From: Delphinapterus leucas
Taxonomy: Eukaryota > Chordata > Mammalia > Artiodactyla > Monodontidae
Length of the DNA: 64,000 bases
Assembly (NCBI RefSeq): GCF_002288925.2
Contig: NW_022098057.1
Location: forward strand, 65,215,641-65,279,640
Reading direction: 5' to 3'
Within the stretch, counting starts at the first letter, position 1; each line of letters starts with the position of its first letter. The notes below the pieces were generated by a model, which was not told the DNA's origin, did not search any database, and was given only the letters and a program-made list of their open reading frames with translations. A program made the translations under genes and the position numbers. Positions 36,360 through 47,439 of the stretch are shown here, one piece after another.

Positions 36360-37135
36360 TCTAGCTTAATAGAACTGGGACCCGGCCCTACTCACCAGGC
36401 TGTGGGCCCCAGTGCTAGTATGCCTCAGGCCAGGCAACTAACCAGGCACGACACAGCCCCATTCACCAACAGACCAGCTGCCCTAAGACCCCCTGAGCCA
36501 ATAGCACTAGCCTTGGGATCCCCAGGGGCCTGTAGCCAGAGACCCCAGGACCCAGCTTCACTCACTAGTTCTGGCACTAACCCCAAGAGCAGCCTTACAC
36601 ACCAGCAGGCCAGCACATCCGCTCCAGGACCCCAGGCCCTGCAGTCAGAGGCCCTAGGAACCAGTTCCACCCACCATGGGCTGCCACTAGCCCTAGGACC
36701 TGGCCTTATCCACCAGTGCATGGGCACCAGCCCTGCCCGCCAGCCAGTGGGCACCAGCCCCAGGACCACCACAGTCCTGCAGCATGCCATGTCAGGAAAT
36801 AGCCCACCCACCAGCAGGCCAATACTGGCTTTGGGACAATTTGGGCCCTGGTGCCAGCCACCACAGGATCTGGCCCCATCTACCAAACGGCGGACCGAAG
36901 CTTCAGGACCCCTGGCCCCTGAAGCCAGGTGGGCTGACAGCAGCACTGGGACCCCCAGGGCCCTGCAGCCAGAGAACGAAGGATCTGGCTCTACCCAGTA
37001 GCAGGCCAACACCAGTCTCTGGACCCCTGCAGTCCTCAGCCCCCTCCACAAGCAGGTCAACAGCAGCTCCCACACTTTGGATCCCAGGACGGCTCGCTGC
37101 GGAATCCAGCCATGCCCACCAGAATGCCCACAATA
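36360..37135 (+). repeat. GC-rich imperfect tandem repeats in L1 5' UTR
   Basis: About 780 bp of imperfect repeats built from 'caccag', 'ccaggacc' and 'cctgcagcc' blocks, spaced roughly 60-90 bp apart. This is the CAGCC-rich internal repeat of an old L1 5' UTR. Long frames on both strands here (199 and 216 residues, Pro/Ala/Gly-rich) are compositional artefacts. Unit count and phase need a dot plot. Confidence 0.8.
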
Positions 37136-37329
37136 GTTAGCATACTACAACAAAAGGACCTACACAGCCCATATAGGGGGTACCTCTAGAACACAGAGCT
37201 CTGGTAACCAGAGGGTGATACCCTGCTGGGACACATTTGGAAGTCTCCTACAAAAGGCCACTTGTCTAATGTCAGGAAACATAACAGACCTACCAAATAC
37301 ATAGAAATAAAAACAGCAAATTTGGCAAA

Positions 37330-38082
37330 ATGAAGTGACAAAGGAATATCTTCCAAACAAAGGAACAAGATAAAATCCCCAAAGAAGAACTAACTGAAGT
37401 GGAGATAAGTAATTTACCTGATAAATAGTTCAATATAATGATCATAAAGATGCTCAAAGAAGTCCAGAGAAGACTGGATGAACAGAGTGAGAAGTAAGAA
37501 GTTTTTAAGAAGAGTTAGAAAATATAAAGAAGAACAAAACAGAGGTGAAGAATATAAAAACTGAAATAAAAAAAATAAAGTAGAAGGAATCAACAGTAGA
37601 TTAAGTGATGCAGAGGAACAGATCCTTGAGCTAGAAGATAGTAGTGGGAATTACTGAAGCTGAGCAGAAAAAAAAGAATGAAAAGAAATGAGGACAGTTT
37701 AAGACACCTCTGTGACAACATCAAGCACACTAACATTTGCATTGTAGAGGTCCTAGAAGGAGAAGGGAGAAAAGGGGAAGAGAACATATTTGAAGACATA
37801 CTAGTGAAAAACTTCCCTAACCTGGGAAAGAAAACATTCAGGTCCAGGAATCACAGAGAGTCCCAAACAGAATCAACCCAAAGAGGACCACACCAAGACA
37901 CATTATAGTTAAAATCGTAAAAAAGATAAAGAGGGAACAAAAGCAGCAGGGGAAAAACAGTAAGTTACAGTAGTTCATAAGGCCATCAGCTGACTTTTCA
38001 GCAGAAACTCTGCAGAGCAGAAGAGAATGGCATGATATATTTAAAGTGATGAAAGAGAAAAACCTACAACCAACAATACTCT
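37330..38082 (+). pseudogene. L1 ORF1 pseudogene, truncated
   Basis: Broken L1 ORF1, an RNA-binding chaperone of the L1 particle. The clearest piece (37678-37908) encodes 'MKRNEDSLRHLCDNIKHTNI' followed by the RRM-type 'VEVLEGEGRKGEENIFE'. Frames are broken by indels and stops. The sequence stops at about 38082, before the normal ORF1 end, where it is fused to ORF2 tail sequence. Confidence 0.8.
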
Positions 38083-38539
38083 AGCCATGAGAATGGCTGT
38101 TATCAAAAAGACAACAAATAACAAGTGTTGGTGAGGGAGTGGAGAAAAGGGAACTCTCGTCCACCTTTGGCAGGAATGCAAATTGGTGCAGCCACTATGG
38201 AAAATAGTATAGATGTTCCTCAAAAAAATTAAAAATTGAACAACCATATGATCTAGCAATTTCACTTTTGGTTGTATATCTGGCGAAAACAAAACTACCA
38301 ATTAGGAAAAGTTTATGCACCCTTATGTTCATTGCAGCATTATTTGCAGTAGTCACAATATGGAAGCAACCTAAGTGTCCATTGATAGATGAATGGATAA
38401 AGATGATGTGGTATATATACATTATGGACTGTTACTCAGCCATAAAAAAGAATGGAATCTTGCCATTTGGGGCAACATGGCTGTACCTAGGAGGTATTAT
38501 GCTAAGTGAAATAAGTCAGACAGAAAAAAGACATATACT

Positions 38540-39290
38540 GTATGATTTCATTTATATGTAGAATCCAGGAAAACAGAACAAATGAACAAACATAACAAAA
38601 CAAACAGAATTATAGATATAGAGAACTCACAGGAGTATGGGGGTAGGAAATAAATAGGTGAGGGAGGTTAAGAGATACAAACTTCTAGTTGCAAAATAAA
38701 TGTTACGAGTATGAAATGTACAGTGTGGGGAATGTAGTCAATAACTAATATCTATATATGATGAAATATCATAAACAGACTTATGGTAATAATTTTGAAA
38801 TACATAGAAATATCCAATCACTATGTTGTTGAACAGGAACTAACATAGTATTGCAGGTCAATTATACATCAAATACAAACAGAGTCATAAAAAAAGAGAT
38901 CAGATTTGTGGTCACTAGAGGTGTGGGTTAGGCGTAGGGAGGAGACTTGGAGGAAGGCAGTCAAAAGGTACAAACTTGCAGTTATAAGATAAATAAGTAC
39001 TAGGGGTGTAATGTACAACATGATAAACACGGTTAACACTGCGCTATGTTATATCTGGAAGTTGTTAAGAGAGTAAATCTGAAGAGTTCACATCACAAGG
39101 AAACCAGTTTTTTTCTATTTATTTAATTTTGTATCTGTATGAGATGATGGATGTTCACAGAACTTACTGTGGTCATCATTTATTGATGTATGTAAGTCAG
39201 ATCATTATGCTGTACACCTTAAAATCGTACAGTGCTATATGTCAGTTATATCTCAAAACTGGAAGGCAAAAATAAAGTTCGTCTTGAAAA
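38540..39290 (+). repeat. Double L1 3' UTR
   Basis: Two successive 3'-UTR-like units. Unit 1 (about 38540-38885) has 'acaaacttctagttgcaaaa' and ends 'gtcaattatacatcaaatac'. Unit 2 (about 38890-39280) has 'acaaacttgcagttataaga' and ends 'gtcagttatatctcaaaact'. Similar tandem 3' UTRs occur in some laurasiatherian L1 subfamilies (from memory), so this may be a family trait. Confidence 0.7.
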
Positions 39291-39301
39291 CAAAACAAAA
39301 C

Positions 39302-39439
39302 AAAGTACATGAGAGGATGTGCTTAGGTTATATGCTAATATTTTCTATGCCATTTTATATAAGAGACTTGAGTATTCTCAGATTTCGGTTTTGGAGGGTT
39401 TCCTGGAACCAGTCCCCTGTGGATATTGAAGGACAACTG
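39302..39439 (+). mobile_element. Tigger-type MITE, right half
   Basis: Continues the element at 35543: 'gaggatgtgcttaggttata', 'ccattttatataagagactt', 'cctggaaccagtcccctgtg', ending 'ggacaactg' at 39439 followed by TA (39440-39441). The terminus is the inverted repeat of the left end. The two halves together make a MITE of about 320-340 bp. Confidence 0.88.
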
Positions 39440-39535
39440 TATATCTCATTCCATCCTTTTACTTTGTTTCTGTGCCTTTGAAACTAAATGTTCTTCTTGT
39501 ATACAGCATGTTATTGGATTATTTAATTTTAATTT

Positions 39536-39720
39536 TGTTTGTTTGTGTTTATTGACCATCTGCATGAGTTTATGCTAATTTTTCATTTCTTCTATTGGAT
39601 TATTTTATTTTTTCTTATTTTGTGTATCAAGGATGCTAAACTTTATCTGTCACATATGTCCAAATATTTTTCCAGATTTTTATTTGTCTTTGAGCTTTAA
39701 TTTTTTAAATGAAGGGATGT
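39536..39720 (-). mobile_element. Possible L1 ORF2 tail fragment
   Basis: 'ctttatctgtcacatatgtc' followed by 'atttttccagatttttattt' and 'gtctttgagcttta' resembles the minus-strand ORF2 3' region of old L1. It abuts the endonuclease part of the previous L1, so it would be a separate copy. Confidence 0.45.
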
Positions 39721-40257
39721 TTATATAAATCATTCATCATAAGCCTGACCCTAAATGAATTGCTGGAGATAATTTCTAATTCTTTCCATCTTATTCTCAG
39801 ACTATTTTTAGGATCCTTTTCTTGTACATTTCTCAACAATTGATGTCTTTGTTACTTTTTCCCTCTTCTCTCCTGGGAATGATGTCACCCACTCCACTGG
39901 CTTCCACTCTTCCCTGAATTGCCTTCTACATCTCTATACCCAGCCCAGATACCTTTATGAGTTCTTGTTCTATATGTCCACTTTCCTCAGTGGCACCATC
40001 ATCCTCCCAGTCTCTTGGGCTAGCAACCTGTAAAATCATCCTTGATATGTCTCCCCATCTAATTTGTCTTCAGTCTTACTGAATGTATTTCCCAGTATCT
40101 CTACAATCTGTACTGCCCATTTTCATTTCAATTGTCACTGCCTTAATTCAGGCTTTCTTGATCTCAAAAAGCTTCTTGCCTGAAATTTTGCCTCTCTACT
40201 TTCTCTCAATATCTCCCTCTCCCTGTCTCTCTTTCACTCTCACTGTCTCTCTCTTTT

Positions 40258-40298
40258 GTGCATGCGCGTGCATGCGTGCAGTGCGCGCACACACACAC
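40258..40298. repeat. Purine-pyrimidine alternating tract (CG/TG/CA)
   Basis: Forty-one bases of alternating GTGCATGCGCG and CACACA character with one break (AG near 40280-40281), following a CT-rich tract. A microsatellite with Z-DNA-forming character. Confidence 0.75.
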
Positions 40299-41050
40299 CC
40301 CTTCCCCCAGAATAATCAGTCTCTAAGGCAAATTTGATCCTGCCCCTCCCAGCTTCATGCTTAGAATCTTTCAAAAGGTTATTTTATTTTAGAATTATTT
40401 CACTCTCTCAGACCCTGATCCTTTTTGTTAAGGACAGAGCGATGTTATCTTAGTTTTAAAAATTTTTCATGCCCAGTACAGTGCCTGGAATATAATAGAA
40501 ACTAATTAATTTTTAATAAAAGAATGACCGGTAACCTTTAGAAGAATTTATTGAATTTATTAACTAGTTTCATATAAATTTCTTCTTTTTATTGAAGTTA
40601 CTATTTCATGCTGAATGGAATAATTCATGGAGCTGATTTATTAATAAAGCAGCATTTGTAAGTTAAAGTTTCCTAACTCTAGTGGACGCTCAGGTGGTTG
40701 ACAAGCGTGACTTAAAACATAGATTTCCTATCATTTCACAAATTGAGTAGACACTTGTTATCACCAAATAAGATACTGAAATGCTTTTAGTGATAATGAA
40801 TAGGAGGGGAAGAAGACACTTGTATATTTTATTAGACAAGATCCCAAAGAGGCAGCTGACAGGATAAAATGCAGCAGTTGGATTGTAGATTTTGCAGAGA
40901 AAGCTGTCTTAGGTTAAGACATAAAACAGATATTTCATGAGCAAATCTCTTTGAAGATCGACAAATTGAATATTCCAAAGCTCTGAACATGTTGCATTTG
41001 CAAGTATTATATCCTTTCCCCTTCTCATTAAGCAAACAGAGCGATGATAG

Positions 41051-41090
41051 CCAGTCTGTACTTCGGGTTCCCAGTCTGCACTTCGTGTTC
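41051..41090 (+). repeat. 20-bp tandem duplication
   Basis: Two tandem copies of CCAGTCTGTACTTCGGGTTC, the second with two changes (41051-41070, 41071-41090). Confidence 0.9.
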
Positions 41091-41444
41091 CTTCGGTGGG
41101 CAGCTACAAAGACTGAACCATGAACAATTGTCATAAGGTGTTAACAGAACCAATTAATTCAGGGAACAACCAAAAATAACTACTGCTTAGGTGTCAGCAA
41201 AATAGTGATGTAAAACAGAGGTTATGTAATATTCAAAAGGAAATGTGTAACTGATGATCGATACCTTTATTTCGATGCATCAGCGAGATATACACAGTGA
41301 AAAAATAAAAGAATTGTGATGAATTTGTATTTATAAAACTAGAATTTCTCTTTTAAACCATTCTTTAGTGACAAGGAAGTAAACCTAGAGAAATAAAGGG
41401 ACTTTCTCAAGATATCAAACGTTAGAGTTGGAATTATACAGCTG

Positions 41445-41690
41445 TTTAATAATAATATTTAGTTAAAATTTATAGAGAACTTTTAATGTTCCAGAAAATA
41501 TTCTAAGCACTTTTTAGGATATTAGTTTATTCACATATTATGAAGTAGATACCACAGGTATCTACTGAGGTATAGGAGGTTGAATAACTTACCCAAAGTC
41601 ATAAAATTAATAAATTGTCAAGCTAAGATTCTAACTTAGATAATCTATCTGCAGGTCATGGATTTTTAACCATTGTATTTTATCTCCCTT
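41445..41690 (-). mobile_element. MIR SINE relic
   Basis: 'tattctaagcactttttagg', 'gaagtagataccacaggtat', 'tgaataacttacccaaagtc' and 'gtcaagctaagattctaact' follow the reverse complement of MIR. Confidence 0.75.
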
Positions 41691-41797
41691 TGTTTGGCTT
41701 GATAAATTAAGATTTAGCATTCTTTTTTCAGAGCAGAATATCATATAATTATATTTTGTGGTAAAAAAATTCCAGACTTCTATGGGCTCTCTGTATT

Positions 41798-41869
41798 TAG
41801 CAATCAAAATTAAGATATTTTCCTAGAATATGTTAGCAATCAAAATTAAGATATTTTCCTAGACTATGT
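41798..41869 (+). repeat. 36-bp tandem duplication
   Basis: A 36-base unit beginning TAGCAATCAAAATTAAGATA occurs twice in tandem (41798-41833 and 41834-41869) with a single difference (AGAATATG versus AGACTATG). Low divergence implies a recent event. Confidence 0.92.
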
Positions 41870-42512
41870 TTACATATAACCTATAAATATTTTCCTTGCA
41901 CAAAACTAAAATATGGCTCCCTTTATCCTCAATTTATTGATTTCAGTACTGACATGGATTTGACTCCAGCTTTATTTATGATCTTTGGCAGTTTGCCTCA
42001 TTTCTCTCTACTTAAACTACTTGATTTATTTTAATAAGGAGAGACTTTTCACATACTGTAAGGCTGATCTACAGGGAGATAAGCCAAACTTGAAGTAAAT
42101 GGGACATCAGACTAGTTCATCATCTAAATGTGGTAGAGCTACCACAGGAAGTAGATTCAGCTCAGGAGGCAAAAGCAGGGATGTGAATGTTATGACCACT
42201 GAAAGTACTTGGAGGTGAAACCAATAGTTAGCATCTCAGCAACTTAACACATTCTCAGCTGAATAGACCATGTAATCTAAGAGAAATCTTAAAGTGTACT
42301 ATTAGAGATACAAACAGGCAATCTGATTCAGAAAGTCTGTTTACTCATACCAGACTTAATTTCTTCCTCTTGACATGGAAATGGCAGTACCTATCTTGCT
42401 TGGTTATTGAGAGGATTTTTAAAAATATTAAAAATATCTTGCATACTTCCAAAAAATAGTGGACTATTTGAGGACTTCAGTGGGCCTCAAATGAAGGCAT
42501 TTGTAGTGATTG
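41870..42512. other. Unique non-coding DNA
   Basis: Nothing recognised between the duplication and the 3' end of the old L1. Confidence 0.5.
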
Positions 42513-43350
42513 AGGAAATTTTTTTGATGTAAAATTGGTCTATAACATTATATAAATATCAGGTGGACAACATTATAATTTGAAATCTGTATAAACTATA
42601 AAGTAATCACCACCAAGGTCCAGTTAGCATCCATCATCATACAGTTGACCCTCTTGACCCGTTTTGCCCACCCCCAAACCCCCTTCCTCTCTGGCAACCA
42701 CCAATTTGCCTCTGTATTTATGAGTTTTGTTTTATTTATTTTTTAGATTTTGTAATAAGTGAAATCATACAGTATTTGTCTTTCTCCGTCTGACCACTTT
42801 CGCTTAATATAATACCTACATCCATGTTCTTGCAAATGGCAAGATTTCATTCTTTTTTATAGATGAGTAGTATTTCATTGTGCATATATTATATACCACA
42901 TCTTCTTTATCCATCAGTGCACACTTAGGTTGTTTCCTTACCTTGGCTATTTTAAATGATACTGCAATGAATATAGGAGTGCATATATTTTTTTCTAATT
43001 AGTGTTTTTGCATTCTTCAGATAAATGCTCAGAAGTGCAATAGCTGGGTCATATGGTAGTTCTTTTCTTAACTTTTTTAGGAACCTCTATACTGTTCACA
43101 TAGTAGCTGTACCAATTTACATTCCCACCAGCAGTATGCAAGTGTTACCTTTTATCCACATCCTCTCCAGTACTTGTTGTTTCTTGTCTTTTTGATAATA
43201 GCCATTCTAACAGGCATGAGGTGATATCTCATTGTGCTTTTGATTTGCATTTTCCTAATAATTAATGAGGTTGAACATCTTCTCATGTGCCTGTTGCCCA
43301 TCTGAGTCTCTTCTTCAGAAAAATTGTCTCTTAAGATCTGCTTATTTTTA
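42513..43350 (-). mobile_element. Old L1 LINE, 3' part (split by younger L1)
   Basis: Reverse complement of an old L1 3' end: 'taaaattggtctataacatt' (3' terminus), 'ggcaaccaccaatttgcctc' (3' UTR), 'gtgaaatcatacagtatttg' and ORF2 C-terminal DNA 'gagtagtatttcattgtgca', to 'cttaagatctgcttattttt'. It continues at 49246 after a 5.9-kb younger L1. Confidence 0.9.
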
Positions 43351-43687
43351 TTTTATGTTTTTAATTTATTTTTTATTTATTGAAATTTTTAATTTTATTA
43401 TTATTTTTATACAGTAGGTTCTTATTAGTCATCAGTTTCATACACATCAGTGTATACATGTCAATCCCAATCGCCCAATTCATCACACCACCACCCACAC
43501 CCCACCACCGCTTTCCCCCCTTGGTGTCCATACGTTTGTTCTCTACACCTGTGTCTCAATGTATGCCCTGCAAACCGGTTCATCTGTACCATTTTCTAGG
43601 TTCCACATATATGTGTTAATATATGATATTTGTTTTTCTCTTTCTGACTTACTTCACTCTGTATGACACTCTAGATCCATCCACATC

Positions 43688-46600
43688 TCAACAAATGACC
43701 CAATTTCGTTCCTTTCTATGGCTGAGTAATATTCCATTGTATATATGTACCACATCTTCTTTATCCATTCGTGTCGATGGGCATTTAGATTGCTTCCATG
43801 ACCTGGCTATTGTAAACAGTGCTGCAGTGAACACTGAGGTGCATGTGTCTTTTTGAATTATGATTTTCTCTGGGTATATGCCTAGTAGTGGGATTGCTGG
43901 ATCATATAGTAATTCTATTTTTAGATTTTTAAGAAACCTCCACGCTGTTCTCCATAGTGGCTGTATCAATTTACATTGCCACCAAGAGTGCAAGAGTGTT
44001 CCCTTTTCTCCACACCCTCTCCAGCATTTGTTGTTTGTAGATTTTCTGATGACACCCATTCTAACTGGTGTGAGGTTATACCTCATTGTAGTTTTGATTT
44101 GCATTTCTCTAATGATTAGTGATGTTGAGCAACTTTTCATGTGCTTCCTGGCCATCTGTACGTCCTCTTTGGAGAAATGTCTATTCAGGTCTTCTGCCCA
44201 TTTTTGGATTGGGCTGTTTGTTTTTTTAATATTGAGCTGCATGAGCTGTTTATATATTTTGGAGATTAATCCTTTGCCCGTTGATTCATTTGCAAATATT
44301 TTCTCCCATTCTGAGGGTTGTCTTTTGGTCTTCTTTATGGTTTCCATTGCTGTGCAAAAGCTTCTAGTTTCATTAGGTCCCATTTGTTTATTTTTGTTTT
44401 GATTTCCATTACTCTAGGATGTGGATCAAAAAAAAGATCTTGCTGTGATTTATGTCAAAGAGTGTTTTTCCTATGTTTTCCTTTAAGAGCTTTATAGTGT
44501 CCAGTCTTACCTTTAGGTCTCTAATCCATTTTGAGTTTATTTTTCTATATGGTGTTAGGGAGTGTTCTAATTTCATTCTTTGACATATAGCTGTTCAGTT
44601 TTCCCAGCACCACTTATTGAAGATACTGTCTTTTCTCCACTGTATATCCTTGCCTCCTTTGTCATACATTAGTTGACTGTAGGTGCCTGGGTTTATCTCT
44701 GAGCTTTCTATCTTGTTCCATTGATCTGTGCTTCTGTTTTCGTGCCAGTACCATATTGTCTTGATTAATGTAGCTTTGTAGTATAGTCTGTAGTCAGGGA
44801 GTCTGATTCCTCCAACTCCGTTTTTTTCCCCTCAAGACTGCTTTGGCTATTCGGGGTCTTTTGTGTCTCCATACAAATTTTAAGATTTTTTGTTCTAGTG
44901 CTGTAAAAAAAATGCCATTGGTAATTTGATAGGGATTGCGTTGAATCTGTAGATTGCTTTGGGTAGTATAGTCATTTTCACAATATTGTTCTTCCAATCC
45001 AAGAGCATGGTTTATCTCTTCATCTGTTGGTATCATCTTTAATTTCTTTCATCGGTGTCTTATAGTTTTCTGCATACAGGTCTTTTGTCTCCTTAGGTTT
45101 ATTCCCAGGTATTTTATTCTTTTTGTTGCAGTGGTAAATGGGAGTGTTTCCTTAATTTCTCTTTCAGATTTTTCATCATTACTGTATAGGAATGCAAGAG
45201 ATTTCTGTGCATTAATTTTGTATCCTGCTACTTTACCAAATTCATTGATTAGCTCTAGTAGTTTTCTGGTGGCATCAGTAGGATTCTCTATGTATAGTAT
45301 CATGTCACCTGTAAACAGTGACAGTGTTACTTCTTCTTTTCCAATTTGTATTCCTTTTATTTCTTTTGCTTCTCTGATTGCCATGGCTGGGACTTCCAAA
45401 ACTATGTTCAATAATAGTAGTGAGAGTGGACATCCTTGTCTTTTTCCTGATCTTAAAGGAAATGCTTTCAGTTCATCACCATTGAGAATGATGTTTGCTG
45501 CAGGTTTATCATATAGGGCCTTTATTATGTTGAGGAAAGTTCCCTCTATGCCCACTTTCTGGAGAGTTTTTATCATAAATGGGTGTTGAATTTTGTCAAA
45601 AGCTTTTTCTGCATCTGTTGAGATGATCATATGGTTTTTATTTTTCAATTTGTTAATGTGGTGTATCACATTGATTGATTTGCATATATTGAAGAATCCT
45701 TGCATCCCTGGGATAAATCCCACTTGATCATGGTGTATGATCCTTTTAATGTGTTGTTGGATTCTGTTTGCTACTATTTTGTTGAGGATTTTTGCATCTA
45801 TATTCATCAGTGATATTGGTCTGTAATTTTCTTTTTTTGTACTATCTTTGTCTTGTTTTGCTATCAGGGTGATGGTAGCCTCATAGAATGCGTTTGAGAG
45901 TGTTCCTTCCTCTGCAATTTCTTGGAAGAGTTTGAGAAGGATGGGTGTTAGCTCTTCTCTAAATGTTTGATAGAATTCGCCATTGAAGCCATCTGTTCCC
46001 AGGCTTTTGTTTGTTGGAAGATTTTTAATCACAGTTTCAATTTAATTACTTGTGATTGGTCTGTTCATATTTTCTATTTCTTCCTTATTCAGTCTTGGAA
46101 GGTTATACCTTTCTAAGAATTTGTCAATTTCTTCCAGGTTGTCAATTTTATTGGCATACAGTTGTTTATAGTAGTCTCTTAGGATGGTTTGTATTTCTGC
46201 AGTGTCTGTTGTAACTTCTCCTTTTTCATTTCTAATCTTATTGACTTGAGTCCTCTCCCTCGTTTTCTTGATGAGTCTGGCTAATGGTTTATCAATTTTG
46301 TTTATCTTCTCAAAGAACCAGCTTTTAGTTTTATTGATCTTTGCTATTGTTTTCTTTGTTTCTATTTCATGTCTGATTTTTATGATTTCTTTCCTTCTAC
46401 TAACTGTAGGTTTTGTTTCTTCTTCTTTCTATAGTTCCTTTAGGTGTAAGGTTAGCTTGTTTATTTGAGATTTTTCTTGTTTCTTGAGGTAGGCTTGTAT
46501 AGCTATAAACTTCCCTCTTAGAACCGCTTTTGCTGCATCCCATAGGTTTTGGATCATCGTGTTTTCATTGTCATTTGTCTCTAGGTATTTGTTGATTTCC

Positions 46601-47381
46601 TCTTTGATTTCTTCAGTGATCTCTTGGTTATTAAGTAGTGTATTGTTTAGCCTCCATGTGTTTGTGTTTTTTACTTTATTTTCCCTGTAATTGATTTCTA
46701 ATCTCATAGCATTGTAGTAAGCAAAGATGCTTGATATGATTTCAGTTTTTTAAAATTTACTGAGTCTTCATTTGTGATCTATCCTGGAAAATGTTCCATG
46801 CACACTTGAAAAGAAAGTGTATTGTGCTGTTTTTGGATGGAATATCCGATAAATATCAATTAAATCTCTCTGGTTTGTTGTGTCATTTAAAGCTTCTGTT
46901 TCCTTATTTATTTTCATTTTGGATGATCTGTCCATTGGTGTAAGTGAGGTGTTAACGTCCCCCACTATTATTGTGTTACTGTCAATTTCCTGTTTTATAG
47001 CTGTTAACAGTTGGCTTATGTATTGAGGTGCTCCTGTGTTGGGTGCATATATTTATAATTGTTATATCTTCTTGGATTGGTCCCTTGATCGTTATGTAGT
47101 GTCCTTCCTTGTGTCTTATAACATTCTTTATTTTAAAGTCTATTTTATTTGATATGAGTATTGCTACTCCAGCTTTCTTCTGATTTTCATTTGCATGGAA
47201 TATCTTTTTCCGTCCCCTCACTTTCAGTCTGTATGTGTCCCTAGGTCTGAAGTGGGTCTCTTGTAGACAGCATATATATGAGTCTTGTTTTTGTATCCAT
47301 TCAGCAAGCCTGTTTCTTTTGGTTGGAGCATTTAATCCGTTTACGTTTAAGGTAAATATCGATATGTATGTTCATATGACC
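43688..47381 (-). pseudogene. L1 ORF2 pseudogene with altered RT active site
   Basis: Pieces of one ORF2 in order on the minus strand: endonuclease (46768-47221), linker (46429-46707), reverse transcriptase (45049-46032, 44794-45036) and C-terminal part (43688-44383). The RT core reads [11 protein letters not shown]: the FADD box is FTGD, the first catalytic aspartate being glycine (codons complementary to 45304-45315). The zinc-knuckle-like C-X3-C-X7-H-X4-C is intact in the C-terminal piece. Several frameshifts and stops separate the pieces. Doubly dead: broken frame and lost catalytic residue. Confidence 0.92.
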
Positions 47382-47439
47382 ATTATTTTAATTGTTTTGG
47401 GTTTGTTTTTGTAGGTCCTTTTCTTCTCTTGTGTTTACC

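Larger units (their letters stand above)
35742..39301 (+). mobile_element. Internally deleted L1 with 5' UTR, nested in a Tigger MITE
   Basis: A plus-strand L1 that starts at or near its true 5' end ('ggttggtggccaaacgggca'; 'cagagtgggaagaccctgag' follows), has a GC-rich 5' UTR to about 37140, and ORF1 from about 37330 to 38080. It then jumps directly to the last part of ORF2 ('atgagaatggctgttatcaa' at 38088), continuing through 3' UTR to an A-rich tail at about 39285-39301. At ~3.56 kb instead of ~6-7 kb, most of ORF2 is missing. Flanks AAACTATACAGGAGG (35727-35741) and AAAGTACATGAGAGG (39302-39316) are a decayed target duplication. The 3' UTR is double (see separate entry). Confidence 0.88.
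31305..39535 (-). mobile_element. Old L1 LINE hosting nested insertions
   Basis: A minus-strand L1, 3' end at left ('cttgaaatataatgaacata'), ORF2 C-terminal region near 31560-32500, reverse transcriptase near 33000-34500 and endonuclease at 35150-35540, resuming at 39442-39535 ('cttgtatacagcatgttatt'). The FADD catalytic box survives as its complement GTCATCTGCAAA at 33394-33405, although the surrounding frame is broken. Foreign segments are at 32612-32844, 33861-33970, 34916-35103 and 35543-39439. Removing them leaves roughly 3.8 kb, 5'-truncated within ORF2. It belongs to an old mammalian subfamily by divergence. Confidence 0.88.
39721..41440. other. Mostly unique non-coding DNA
   Basis: Contains a CT-rich tract (40190-40255), an alternating purine-pyrimidine tract (40258-40298), a short L2/MIR-like motif near 40470-40500 and a small tandem duplication at 41051. 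No exon recognised; a 100-residue minus frame (40832-41134) has no domain. Confidence 0.5.

Noticed and set aside
36402..37075. Overlapping 199- and 216-residue frames on opposite strands
   Set aside because: They lie in the GC-rich repetitive 5' UTR of an L1; Pro/Ala/Gly-rich composition and openness on both strands reflect base composition, not coding.
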